From positions 73,008,383 to 73,072,382 of the forward strand of contig JAKGHH010000002.1 in assembly GCA_022828595.1 (NCBI GenBank): DNA of 64,000 bases, in the 5' to 3' direction. The stretch comes from Nelumbo lutea (Eukaryota; Streptophyta; Magnoliopsida; Proteales; Nelumbonaceae). Made by a program: the position numbers and the translations under genes. The stretch's first letter is position 1. Every line of letters starts with the position of its first letter. Below, one piece after another: positions 54,590 to 64,000 of this stretch. A model generated the notes under the pieces. It was given only the letters and a program-made list of their open reading frames with translations, had not been told where the DNA came from and made no database searches.

Positions 54590-54850
54590 ATTTTGGCTAC
54601 AAGAGCAAAGGTCTCTTGATAGCCAATCTCATATGTTTGGGTGTATCCTTTTGCCACCAACCTAGTTTTGTGTCTTTCAATTGATCCATCAGCCCGATGT
54701 TTAATGGTATACACCCACTTGCAGTTCACTAGGACTTTGCCTTCAGGAAGAGGAACAAGTTCTCAGGTGTGGTTTTTTAAGAGAGCCTCTATCTCTTAGT
54801 TCATAGCATCCTTCCATTGAGGTAATTGCACTGCATCTGAAACATTATGA
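54590..54850 (-). pseudogene. Copia-4 RT, N-terminal fragment
   Basis: The minus strand reads LPEGKVLVNCKWVYTIKHRA, SIERHKTRLVAKGYTQTYEI and QETFALVAKMNSI, then breaks at the junction. This is only the fingers region; the palm catalytic motif is absent. Confidence 0.82.
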
Positions 54851-54915
54851 GGAACAGAAACAGAGGAGATAGCAGTAACATAGGCATGATAGGAATGTGA
54901 AACCGTGAAAGAGCA

Positions 54916-56326
54916 TCATAAGAAACATAGTGATGGGGTAGGCAGTGCATTTCCTTTTTCCTTTTCTAACTGCAATGGAAAGATCAATGTCAAATTCTGA
55001 GACATCAGGCTCAATAATAGCAAGAGAAGGAAGTTTAGGGTTGCTTTCAGAGTTACCTGGAGCCGGGTGATTTGATTGTTGTGGACATTCAGCCTTAGGA
55101 GTATCCTTCTATGCCTTATAAACCACTGTTGCCAGGACCGTTGGAGAGGAATAGGAGGAGGAAGAGGAAGAGGAGTAGGAATACTATTACTACAAGGGGA
55201 AGACGAACTAGGTATGTCCATAGAGGTAGGAACATGAAAACAAAAGGGAGTCCGATCATCACAAACACTCTCCCCTGAAGAAAAGGACGAGTGGACTGAA
55301 AATATGGAGTAGACTCAAGGAATGTAACATCCTTAGATACATACCTTTGGCCAGTATGGGGATCAAAGCAGTTGTACCCCTTTTGGACTAGAGAGTAGCC
55401 CAAAAAATATGCATTTGACAAATTTAGGGTCAAGTTTCAGGCGAGAAGGACTCATGTCATGAACAAAGCAATTACATCCAAAGACTCTGAGAGGCAAACT
55501 AAAAATAGGATCTTTAGGAAACAAAAGTTGATGAGGTGATTGAAGAGAAAGGGATTGTGAAGGATGTCTATTAATGAGATACATTGCTGCTTCAATTGCA
55601 CCTCCCCAAAATCGAGTTGGTACGTTCATCTAGAAGAGTAGGCCTCTTGCCACCTCAACAACATGTCTATTTTTTCTCTCTGCTACACCATTCTATTGCA
55701 GAGTATGAGAACATGAACTTTGATGAATTGCTCCCTTTCCTTCAAGGAATAATCACAAATGCTTTTCAAAATACTCCTTAGCATTGTCAAACCATATTAT
55801 CTTGATGTGCCTTTCAAATTGTGTTTCCACCATCTTGAAGAAGTTTTGAACAATGGAAGGGACCTCATCTCTACTCTTCATCAGGTAAAGCCAAGTATAT
55901 CATGAGTAATTAATCATCAATGAACAATATAAAATATTTATAGCCGCCCATACATGGAATAGAGTATGGGCCCCAAACATCAGTGTATATTAAGTTGAAA
56001 GCAACATCGTTCCTATTACTTGCAGGATATATAGTTCTACATTGTTTTGAGAGATGACAATCTTCACATTGCATACCCAAACTAGACCCAGACTGACATA
56101 AGTTTGGAAACAAAAATTTAATGGACTTAAAAGACACATGACTGAGGCGACAATGCCACAACTTCAAAAGATTCAAATTTTCATCATGACATGACTCAAT
56201 CTGGCACAGTAATCCTTGCTCAGAGGTTTGATAAGAAAGGTAAACTCCATCATCTTCATGTCCAATTCCAATCGTCCTTCTCGTTCTCAGGTCCTGAAAA
56301 ACACAATGAGAAGGGAAAAAGGTCAC
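54916..56326 (-). pseudogene. Copia-4 integrase
   Basis: The zinc module (LWHCRLSHVSFKS, then CEDCHLSKQCR) and the first catalytic Asp (IYTDVWGPYSIP) lie at 55910-56326. A broken segment at 55650-55910 covers the middle of the core. RFWGGAIEAAMYLINRHPSQ, FGCNCFVHDMSPSRLKLDPK and QKGYNCFDPHTGQRYVSKDV follow at 55300-55629. A Pro/Ser/Leu-rich linker in several frames leads to RT. Confidence 0.82.
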
Positions 56327-56402
56327 TATAAAGTTATGTGATTTGGTAAAGTGCTAACAGATAAAAGATTCTTGTACAAGTGGGGAACATGAAGGATAGA
56401 GC

Positions 56403-57632
56403 TTAGGGAACAATCACGAGTAAGCTTAACTCCCCCAGACCAGAGATAGGTGTATGAGATCCATCAGGTACAGTGATTTTTCCTTCCCCTGGAGCCAACT
56501 TATAAGAGGTGAAGTGGGAAGACATACCAATCATATGTGCACTAGCTCCAGAGTCCACAATCCAGGAGCTAGTAAGAGATGATTGACAAGTAAGTGCAGT
56601 ACCTGTTTTTGCAAAAGCATTGGAAGAATTACTAGAACTAGTAGAGGCAAAGGGCCCAGACTTCTCAAGCTGAGTCAACAGAATCCTAAGTTTCTCCATC
56701 ACATATCATGTGTGGGAGCCTATACATTAGGAGGGCAATCAGCTCCAACAGTAGCAAGATGAGCATTAACCTTCTTTGTGGTTTTAAACTTGTCAGGCTT
56801 TAAATGTGGATTCAATTTCCAACACCTATCCTTCGTATGTCTCGGCCTCTTGCAGTAATCATAATCACATACCACATCATCATGCTTTTCATTAGTACCC
56901 TATTTGTTTGTACTCGGCTTGGACCTTGAAGACATGTAGGCAGAATGATCCATCACTGGGGTCTGCATCATAGCAGCCCTTGTACTCTCCTCTCCCTGCA
57001 CTAAAGAGTATACCGTAGCAAGGGAAACAATATCTGCACTCAAAATGTTTTATCAACTAAAATCATTCTCACCCATTCAATCCAGCCAAGAAGACAAACA
57101 CTCGGTTCTTCTCAACATACTTCCGATACTGTTCACTGTCCTTAGGATTCTTCCATTCCAAGTTCTCCAAATGGTTCATTTCTTCCAATAGAGACTACAA
57201 AGAAGAGAAGTACATGGCTATAGTCCTCTCCCCTTGACGTATATTACAAGCTTCTCTTCAGAGTTAATAGACTCAGGCTGTATTTTTTGCTTGAGAGTAT
57301 GTGGCTTTAACACGATCCCAAATATCCTTGGCAGTGGAGAGGAACATATAATTACAGGCAATATGTGATTGCATTGAACACACCGATCATGACATAACCA
57401 AGGAATTATCCTGTTCCCTTCTAGAAAGTTTGGGGTCATCATCTTTTGGCTTCTCCTCTCTACCAGTAATAAATACCAGCTTACCCCTACCTCCGATAGT
57501 AAGCTTGGCTGATTGAGACCACTCTAGGAAGTTGGTTTCATCAAGTTTTTTAGTGGTTATCATACCACTAGAGACATTGGCATTACCCGGAAGCACTCCG
57601 GAAACAGTTTGTAACTCCTTAGGCACTTCCAT
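56403..57632 (-). pseudogene. Copia-4 gag and protease
   Basis: Gag starts at 57632 (MEVPKELQTV) with KKLDETNFLEWSQSAKLTIG and shifts after a stop near 57390. A zinc knuckle containing YCKRPRHTKDRCWK is at about 56815-56865. The protease frame 56403-56702 has SSWIVDSGASAHMIG with the DSGAS loop intact. Frame breaks lie between these parts. Confidence 0.82.
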
Positions 57633-58040
57633 TTGAGATGGGTAAGCCTCTTAACAGTTCTACAGCACTCCAACAACCAACCGACACACACAAGACCCAC
57701 AAAAGATGGGAAACACTTGGCTGGAATCCAATGGGAGGCCCAAAACTGAACTGGTGGCAATATAGGAAGGAAAAAAGACCTCCCATAGAATGATTAGAGG
57801 TTATAAGGATGTGGAACCACTTCCCATACCTTTAGCGATGCCAAATAAACCAAAACCAATAAGTTTCAAGCATGCATTGAACTTAGACAAGGAAGAAAAA
57901 ATCCAAACATCGAACCAGTATTTTTCTGTAATTTTTTATCGTAAAATCCAGGAAAAATCAGACACATCAGATGAAGATAAGAACCATACCAAAATTACCC
58001 TAAAATCAGGGCGCACCAGAGTATATCAGATTCAAGGGTT
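57633..58040 (-). other. Copia-4 leader
   Basis: About 400 bp between the proposed PBS and gag, with no coding pattern on either strand. The + strand ORF 57790-58107 overlaps it and has no recognisable domain. Confidence 0.45.
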
Positions 58041-58052
58041 GCCGCTGATACC
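58041..58052 (-). promoter_or_regulatory. Possible degenerate PBS of Copia-4
   Basis: The minus strand reads GGTATCAGCGGC next to the LTR end GTCCGTACA, resembling the initiator-Met site TGGTATCAGAGC with changes at the far end. Confidence 0.45.
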
Positions 58053-58357
58053 TGTACGGACTTCTGACATCATCCAGCGGCGGTCTGACGTCAGCAGATC
58101 ATCTTGAGTTCAGGAGTTGGCGTCCAAGACTTCTTCCCGCTCTAAGTTGTCAAGTGTAGGAAGAGGAGGAAGAGGAAGAAAGAAGAAGAAGAAAAGAAGA
58201 AGAGTTACGAGAGAGAATGGGGTGTTTCTATTCACACCCAGAATATTTCATTATATATTAAGTCAGAAATTACAGTCATGTCCCTATAAGGGTGCCCAAA
58301 ATACAAATAATAGGAAAAGACAACAATACCCCTAAAGCCAAATGCACATTCTCAACA
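58053..58357 (-). repeat. Probable 5' LTR of Copia-4
   Basis: In minus sense it begins TGTTGAGAATGTG and ends GTCCGTACA. A TATA box (TTAATATATAATGAAA) is near 58245-58262, followed by a pyrimidine-rich run (58150-58215), as in many copia LTRs. No second copy is available to confirm the edges because the 3' end of the element is lost. The + strand Lys/Arg-rich ORF here (58117-58335) is the complement of that pyrimidine run. Confidence 0.5.
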
Positions 58358-58362
58358 GAGTC

Positions 58363-59430
58363 AAAAGGATCAATATGAACTAATTCATATTCAGCTCACA
58401 AGTCAAGGAACCCAGCATAATACTCCTTTTATCTTATCTCCTTGAGAATAAGCAAAGATTTCAGATTCTATTTGATATTGCCTTGACATGTTGGACTGAC
58501 AAACTTTCTTCAGGTAAGCATACAAGACTAATTTCCTATTGTCAAGATTCATTGCTGAAAAGCTTTCACTTCAGTTTCATCTAGTTTAGTAACAGTCCCA
58601 TTCAAGTAACCCTCTAATCTTTTTCCTTCAACAAAGAAGTCGAAATGGAACTTCCACATGGTGTAATTAGTTCAATCAAACTTCACAGGTATGATCCATT
58701 TTTTCAGCCATCTTCAAGAAATAAACACAGTCAAGAGAGAGAAAACAGCACTGAAATCGATATTAGAACTGAGAAAACCAAGCAGACTACCAACTAAAAC
58801 TGATCAGGTTCTGTTAGACACTTGAGAATACTAACCACTGAAGGAGAAAAAGATTCTTTAAGAAAAAAGTCCTTAACATCAAGTTTTCAGTGATGACAGT
58901 CCAAAAAAGAAAGGTTTCAGGACTGCCGATCCAAAGGAGGGATCAAATACCCTTCAAAAAGTAATCCAAACTCAAATGAAACAATAGGTATGATACATAA
59001 CCCTAGGGCAACACCAAATCAGAAAACCTAGGATGATTGGATCAGCTGATTGATAGAAAACTATAAAATACCAACCTGCTAGGCATCTTTTCCAGGTAGA
59101 ACAATAGCTTTTTGGACTGATCAAAACAGCCTCCAGAGAGCTCTCAATCCAGCAGCTGAAGATGGAATAAGAAGCCCTGGTTGAAACACTTCTAAACCCA
59201 AGAATCGAACTTCTTTCTCTGTTGATCAAATCACCAGATCTGATACCATGTCAACTTGGTGGTTGAACAAGAGAGAAAACAAACATTTTAGGGTTGTTAA
59301 GAGAATGACTCGACCCCCACCCCCAAAGAGCCCCTTATATATATACAATTACAGAAAAGCCCTTACAGGACTAAAGAGAAAGAAAAGAAATAAAGAGTAC
59401 ATAAAATACAATAGGGGCTATGATAGTACA
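58363..59430 (-). repeat. Remnant of another copia: leader, PBS and LTR
   Basis: The minus strand reads TGGTATCAGATC at 59237-59248 (one mismatch from the initiator-Met site), preceded directly by an LTR end CCAAGTTGACA (LTR left edge 59249). The LTR probably extends to about 59430 (TGTACTATCATAGCCCC in element sense). The inner side is about 870 bp of leader-like, non-coding sequence up to Copia-4. No gag follows, so Copia-4 or a deletion has replaced it. Confidence 0.55.
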
Positions 59431-59442
59431 GTATATCATCAG

Positions 59443-59898
59443 TAGGGGTGATCAAGAAAAAACGAAAAAACTGAACCGAACCAACAAGACTAAACCAAAA
59501 ATTCTGGTTGACCGAACCGATCGGTTTGGTATTTTCAAAAAACCGAAGGTACCAGTTTGGTTTTGGTTAACCAATATAAAAAACTAGCAGTTAACCGAAC
59601 CGACCGGTATATATACATATTTATAGCATATAACATATTATTTATTCTTTACAATATAATCTTTTATATGTGTTTCTAAAAGTTTTACTATATATTTGTA
59701 TATTTAATTATAATATATTTTATAAAAATAAAAAAAATAAAAAACCAATGAACCAAACCGACAGTTAACCAAACTGATCAACCGGTTAACCGATCAGCTT
59801 CAATTCGTTTTGGTTACCAATTTTCCAAAATACCGGTACAACCAGTTCGGTTTGGAAATTAGGCCCACGGTCAGTTAACCGAACCATGAGCACCCCTA
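59443..59898. mobile_element. hAT-like MITE, 456 bp, perfect 8-bp duplication
   Basis: Ends TAGGGGTGATCA and (reversed) TAGGGGTGCTCA are inverted repeats, and the octamer ATCATCAG is identical on both sides (59435-59442, 59899-59906). The interior is made of repeated AACCGAACC/GGTTCGGTT runs around an AT-rich core, so it can fold back extensively. It is non-coding. Confidence 0.9.
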
Positions 59899-60009
59899 AT
59901 CATCAGGATTCTTCACATTTAGCATGAGAATGCCACTCAAGTGGTTCTCAAAATGTACCAAGTAGCAATTTAGATGCCACCTACATTATGTGCTAACAAG
60001 ACTTGATAA

Positions 60010-60730
60010 CTTGTTCCACATATGGCTGACATGAATTTTGTTTGTTGTAAATGGGTCTTTAAAATTAAGTTATGATCTAATGGTTCCCCAAAGTATTTGA
60101 ATGGTCAATTTGTTGTTAAAGATTGTAATCAAGTGGTCGTTGTAATTATCATTATTTTTAGATAGCTTACCTTTAGCTTAATCATTAAACCTACAATGAT
60201 ACAGTTAATTCTCTCCATTGATATTGGTAGTGGTTAGGAGGTTTAACAACCTGATATCAAGAATACTATTTTTTTTTCTTTGCATTGATGTCTTAAAAGA
60301 ATCAGTCTTCATGGAATGACCTCGGATTTCAAAATCCTATATTTCCTGATCATGTCTACTCGTTAGTAAATGCTCTGTATAGTATTAAACAAATTCCCAG
60401 GCATTGGTTTGACAGATTTCGTGGTTACATCTTAACAAAGGGTTTTTGTTTAATCATACTAATTTTTCATTATTTATTTGTTATTCTTTTTATGGGACTA
60501 TTATTTTACTTCTTTATGCTGATGGTATTATTGTTGCTAACAAAAACGAGTCATTTTTGGATTGGTTTGTTTTTCAGCTTAGGAGGGAATTTATTATCAA
60601 GGACTTGGATCCTCTTCATTATTTTCTAGGCATTTGATAAAAAAAATTATTTTCTAGGCATTAAGGTACATCGTTCTCCCTCTACTATGGTCATTGCTAA
60701 ATCCAAATATTCTCTTGAGAAGATTATTCT
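60010..60730 (+). pseudogene. Copia RT relic, + strand
   Basis: Fragments of copia RT on the + strand: FVCCKWVFKIK at about 60040-60070, YSLVNALYSIKQIPRHWFDR with GYILTKG at 60355-60440, and a palm region LLYADGIIVANKN at about 60500-60545, where the second Asp is Gly. IKDLDPLHYFLGI follows, then, after a short duplication, KVHRSPSTMVIAKSKYSLEK. The ends and LTRs are not found. It belongs to a different copia lineage from its minus-strand neighbours. Confidence 0.75.
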
Positions 60731-61229
60731 TGTTTTTTTTCTTATTTCTTATTTTATATGTTGTACATATATTAGCAGGCAAAAGGGTATTTTTTTATAC
60801 ACACTTCATTTAAACAATAAAAAATAGGGCTGCACACATAACCCTAAGAGGATTCTCTTTTCCTCATTCTCTCTTCTCTTTTCTCTCCTCTTCTTCTCTT
60901 GCTACTGATTCTTTATCAAATATTTCTCTGTTTTTATTTTGACTAAAACTCTAATCTGATCAAACTTTCAAGTTTTGTCAGAGCAGAGTTTTTTCTCCTT
61001 TCTCCCTTGCATTTGGCCCATGTGCTGCTCAGATCAACTAGGTGTATGGGGCTATGAGTTGCTGATAAACACTGCTCTGGATCACCTGTTTTTGTGGACG
61101 GTTTTGGAGAGTTTTCAGTTTCAGATCTGAAGCCTAGAGGATGTGGCTGCTGGGGTCTAGTTACCTTTTTTGTTTGTGGCACTTAATGCTCTGTCTGTTT
61201 GATCAGTTGGAACTAAGGAGGAAACCATA
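60731..61229. other. Unassigned sequence, possibly LTR or leader remains
   Basis: A promoter-like AT stretch and a TCTCTTCTC-rich run (60860-60905) resemble copia LTR sequence, but I see no partner repeat, PBS or coding pattern. No gene supported. Confidence 0.35.
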
Positions 61230-61579
61230 GTGATAAGTTCTGTTCTCTGAGTTGCTTATAGGTTGTGGCACCTGTTCTCCAGTTTAAGTTCAGGTGGTTT
61301 TTGATCTGTGGAGACATAGAAAGGTGACTGTAGGTCACTTCTGTTTTCCAGGTTAAAGATATCAGAGAAGGAGAAGAAGAGAGGAGGAAGGGAGAAGAGG
61401 AAGAGAGAAGAGAAAAAATTTTGGATTCAAAATCCCATAGCTGGCACTGCCAGCTATTAGCTTTTAAATTAGGGTGACCCAACTAATAATAAAAATAAAT
61501 AAAATTACAAAAGTGCCCCCTACGGCACTAAAGGACAGAAATATAAATAAAAACTGAAAACAACTAACTGATTTCAACT

Positions 61580-61591
61580 CTCCCCCTCAAG
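61580..61591 (-). promoter_or_regulatory. Polypurine tract of Copia-5
   Basis: The minus strand reads CTTGAGGGGGAG shortly before TGAAATCAGTTAG, the likely LTR start. Confidence 0.85.
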
Positions 61592-62160
61592 TTGGGACAG
61601 ATATCATCATGCCCAACTTGTCACATAAATCGTTGTGCCATGGATGATGTAATCCCTTGGTGAAGATGTCTGCAAGTTGATCTATGGAACTAACATATGG
61701 AGTGCACACTTCCCCATTTATAACTTTTTCCCTAATAAAATGCTTGTCAACCTCAATATGTTTAATTCTTTTATGAAGCATTGGGTTGGCAGCAATGTTG
61801 ATAGCAGCTTTGTTATGACAATACAAGGATATGGGACCATCAATAGGAAATCCCAACTCATTCAACAAGTTCTTTATCCACATTACTTCAGCCACTCCAT
61901 GGGACATTGCTCTATATTCAACTTCAGCACTAGACCTCGCCACAACATTCTGTTTTTTGCTTCTCCAAGTAACTAGGTTTCCTCCTACAAAGGTACAATA
62001 CCCACTAGTAGACTTTTTGTCATCAACTGAGGATTCTATTGGCTGCCTCTAAGTGTGTTGTAGTCTTAGGAGCATGCATGAATTGGCGAAGAACACCCAC
62101 AACATAAGCAATGTCTGGCTGTGTCGTAGACAAATATAATAGTCTACCCACAAGTCTCTA
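61587..62160 (-). pseudogene. Copia-5 RNase H with internal deletion
   Basis: The open frame 61587-61943 gives ARSSAEVEYRAMSHGVAEVM, ISLYCHNKAAINIAANP, HIEVDKHFIREKV and QLADIFTKGLHH. Upstream, [17 protein letters not shown] (about 61980-62030) joins directly to a sequence from before the first RNase H strand. The usual YTDADWAG block with its catalytic Asp is therefore deleted. CDNK reads CHNK, losing another Asp. Confidence 0.82.
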
Positions 62161-62168
62161 GAATTGTT

Positions 62169-62978
62169 TTACATCCTTGATAGTCTCACCTTGACAATCA
62201 CATAATATGTGGTTTGGATCATGGGGGAGTCAACAGACTTGATTCCAAGTTTTCTTGTATCCTGTAATAAATCTAGGATGTATTTTCTTTGAGAAATGAA
62301 GATCCCCTTTTTCGAACGGGCCACTTCAATTCCAAGAAAATACTTCAAGGGACCCAGATCCTTCACCTCAAATTGAGTGGCTAGTAACTCCTTTAGTCTC
62401 TGAGTTTCCACCTTCCAGTTTTCTGTGATCACTATGTCATCAACATACACTATCAAGGCTGCAATTTTTCCCTTTCCTCTTTTCACAAATAATGTATGAT
62501 CAATCTGACACTGTTTATAGCCAATCTGTTGTACAACTAGGTGAAACTTGCTGAACCAAGCTCTCGGTGATTGTTTTAGTCCGTACAATGACTTCTTTAA
62601 CCTACACACCTTTTCCTCTTGGTCTTGGGCATAGAAACCAAGAGGTTGCACCATGTACACCTCTTCTTCAAGATCACCATTTAGGAAGGCATTTTTAATA
62701 TCTAACTAGTGGAGATCCCAATCAAGGTTAGCAGTAAGAGAAAAAAGAAATCTGATAGAATTCATCTTAGCAATCAGAGCAAATGTCTCTGCATAGTCTA
62801 ATCCATACACCTGAGTAAACCCTTTTGCCACCAACCGAGCTTTGTACCTTTCTATTGTGCCATCAGCCCTATGCTTTATTATAAAAATCCACTTACACCC
62901 TACTGGTTTCTTTCCTACAAGAAGATCCACTGATTCCCATGTACCATTTTTATGTAAATCATTCATCTCTTCTTTCAT
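62169..62978 (-). pseudogene. Copia-5 reverse transcriptase
   Basis: Two frames cover most of RT: PVGCKWIFIIKHRADGTIER, LVAKGFTQVYGLDYAETF and AKMNSIRF (62706-62978), then YMVQPLGFYAQDQEEKVCRL, KKSLYGLKQSPRAWFSKFHL, LIVYVDDIVITENW and LKYFLGIEVARSKKGIFISQ (62169-62660). YVDD is intact. A TAG near 62706 (DWDLH-stop-LDIKN) breaks the frame. Confidence 0.87.
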
Positions 62979-62990
62979 TGCATCTGTCCA

Positions 62991-63893
62991 TTAAGGTACT
63001 AAAAGAGCTTCTGCCACATTTTTGGGGATAGGGACACTGTTAGTGGAAGAGAGAAAAGCACGAAAGGAGGATGAGATGTTCTCATATGATATAAAGTGGG
63101 AGATAGGATGTTTGGTGGTACATGACCTAACTCCCCTCCTTTGAGCAATAGGGATGTCAAGGTCATTGGCAGAAGAAGAATCGATAGCAATAGGATTAGG
63201 AATGCCAACATGAATAATAGTACTTGGTACGATGGGATCTGTCCCCGGTGAATCTGATGATGTTGGCGGTACAGTTTCAAGTTGCTCCACAGCTTTTGAC
63301 CCCGGCTGGCCCTTGCGGTGATGGAGAAAGACACGGAACAGAGGAGAGTCAGGTAGGGGAGGTAGCATTTGAAACTGTTTCTCCTCCACCCTATTCTCCT
63401 CTTGAGGAGAAACAAGAAAGAAAGGATCACTCTAAAAAAAAGACACATCCATGGAAACATAGTATTTCCAAGAAATAGGATCGAAACAACGGTAACCCTT
63501 TTGAGAAGGGTAGCCCAAGAATACACAAGGAAGAGCATGAGGGTCAAGCTTACCACGGGTAGGAGACAAGTTTTGAACAAAACAACAACAACCAAACACA
63601 CAAATGTGAATAGAAAAGAGGGGGGGAATAGGAGATGATGAGGGGACTTGTACCCTAACACACGAGATGGCATATGGTTAATGAGATAGGTAGCAAATAA
63701 CACAACATCCAACCAAAAACGTTTTGGAACACTCATATGGATTAGTAACACACAAACCACTTAAGTAGATGGTGGTTTTTTCTTTTTGCAACGCCATTTT
63801 GTTAAGGAGTTTTTGCACAAGAGTTATGGTGGATAGACCCACACGAAGCAAAGAACTCCATGAGATCACTGTGGAAGTTTTTGACAGTATGGC
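62991..63893 (-). pseudogene. Copia-5 integrase C-terminal half and linker
   Basis: The minus strand shows FHSDLMEFFASCGSIHHNSC at about 63815-63875, a broken NGVA-KRKN block (about 63775-63800, where Glu is lost), then SVPKRFWLDVVLFATYLINH and PSRVLGYKSPHHLLFPP in the next frame. A Ser/Thr/Pro-rich linker with AVEQLETVPPTSSDSPGTDP (62991-63389) follows. The front of the core, including the first catalytic Asp, is missing. Confidence 0.78.
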
Positions 63894-63998
63894 CGGCCAG
63901 AAATAAGAGGAAGAGAAGAAAAGAGAAGAGGAGAAGTGAAGAGAAGAGAGGAGAGAAGAAAGAAGGGTTTTGCAATGTAACAGTGCTGGCGGCACCAA
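63894..63998. other. GA-rich sequence at the window edge
   Basis: A purine-rich run (AGAGGAAGAGAAGAAAAG...) is followed by GGGTTTTGCAATGTAACAGTG. It replaces the expected 5' half of Copia-5 integrase. It resembles in layout the GA-rich part of the Copia-5 3' LTR (61365-61420), but the match is too loose to call. It continues beyond the window. Confidence 0.35.
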
Positions 63999-64000
63999 CC

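Larger units (their letters stand above)
54586..58357 (-). mobile_element. Copia-4: 3'-truncated copia
   Basis: In minus sense it has a probable 5' LTR (58053-58357), a leader, gag from 57632, protease, integrase and only the first part of RT, ending at about 54586 against Copia-3. RNase H, PPT and 3' LTR are absent. The missing parts of Copia-3 and Copia-4 are complementary, suggesting a recombination or truncation joint at 54.55 kb. Confidence 0.8.
61230..63893 (-). mobile_element. Copia-5: truncated copia running toward the window end
   Basis: In minus sense it runs from the middle of integrase (about 63893) through RT and RNase H to a PPT (61580-61591) and a 3' LTR whose start is near 61576 and whose far edge is unresolved (about 61230). 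Gag, protease and the front of integrase are missing. Its RT wording (KSLYGLKQSPRAWF, FLGIEVARSKKGIFISQ) is closer to Copia-1 than to Copia-2 or Copia-3. Confidence 0.8.

Noticed and set aside
58117..58335. Lys/Arg-rich 72-codon ORF
   Set aside because: It is the complement of a pyrimidine-rich LTR leader; the basic run is a composition artefact.
63224..63638. + strand ORFs of 84-89 codons near the window end
   Set aside because: Antisense to the Copia-5 integrase-RT linker and integrase C-terminus.
1..63998. tRNA, rRNA, plastid or mitochondrial insertions
   Set aside because: I looked for cloverleaf-like or organellar gene wording and saw none; without a computed scan a divergent copy could be missed.

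Overview
The window looks like a nuclear segment of a flowering-plant genome. It is AT-rich and intron-bearing, dense in nested Ty1/copia, Ty3/gypsy and L1-type elements and small MITEs, and has no bacterial-style gene packing. I cannot place the species. I recognise only one conventional host gene: a two-exon gene for Golgi-tethering subunit COG4 (14389-15990 and 39808-40437, + strand). Its reading frame is uninterrupted, and its single coding intron is about 23.8 kb long and full of transposon debris.

Layout. 171-11395 is one complete but decayed Ty3/gypsy element of the Tat type on the minus strand. It has matching ATACC target duplications, two LTRs, a PBS and PPT, gag, protease, RT, two RNase H domains and integrase. 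Between integrase and the 3' LTR it carries an antisense (+ strand) spliced extra gene with its own TATA box; a 576-bp hAT-like MITE sits beside that gene. 11425-13860 appears to be a long-terminal-inverted-repeat DNA element into which a solo gypsy LTR (12663-13532) has inserted. A 321-bp MITE (13918-14238) lies against the 5' end of COG4.

The COG4 intron (15991-39807) holds an RTE-like LINE tail, a nearly full-length L1-type LINE (about 19.3-26.0 kb), a second LINE fragment split by an antisense LINE fragment with a (GA)n tail, and a copia element with very short LTRs (27495-37863). A second copia (31456-36597, opposite strand) is inserted in that element's RT gene. Two MITEs lie close to the splice acceptor.

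Downstream of COG4 (40.4-49.6 kb) is mostly MITE-rich intergenic sequence with one small hairpin-containing island of uncertain nature. From 49.6 kb to the end is a pile of minus-strand copia fragments: Copia-3, Copia-4, a leader-plus-LTR remnant and Copia-5, together with a LINE fragment, a + strand copia RT relic and a MITE with a perfect 8-bp duplication. All element genes contain stops, frameshifts, deletions or lost catalytic residues, so none looks autonomous. COG4 seems to stay functional only if splicing spans the transposon-filled intron.
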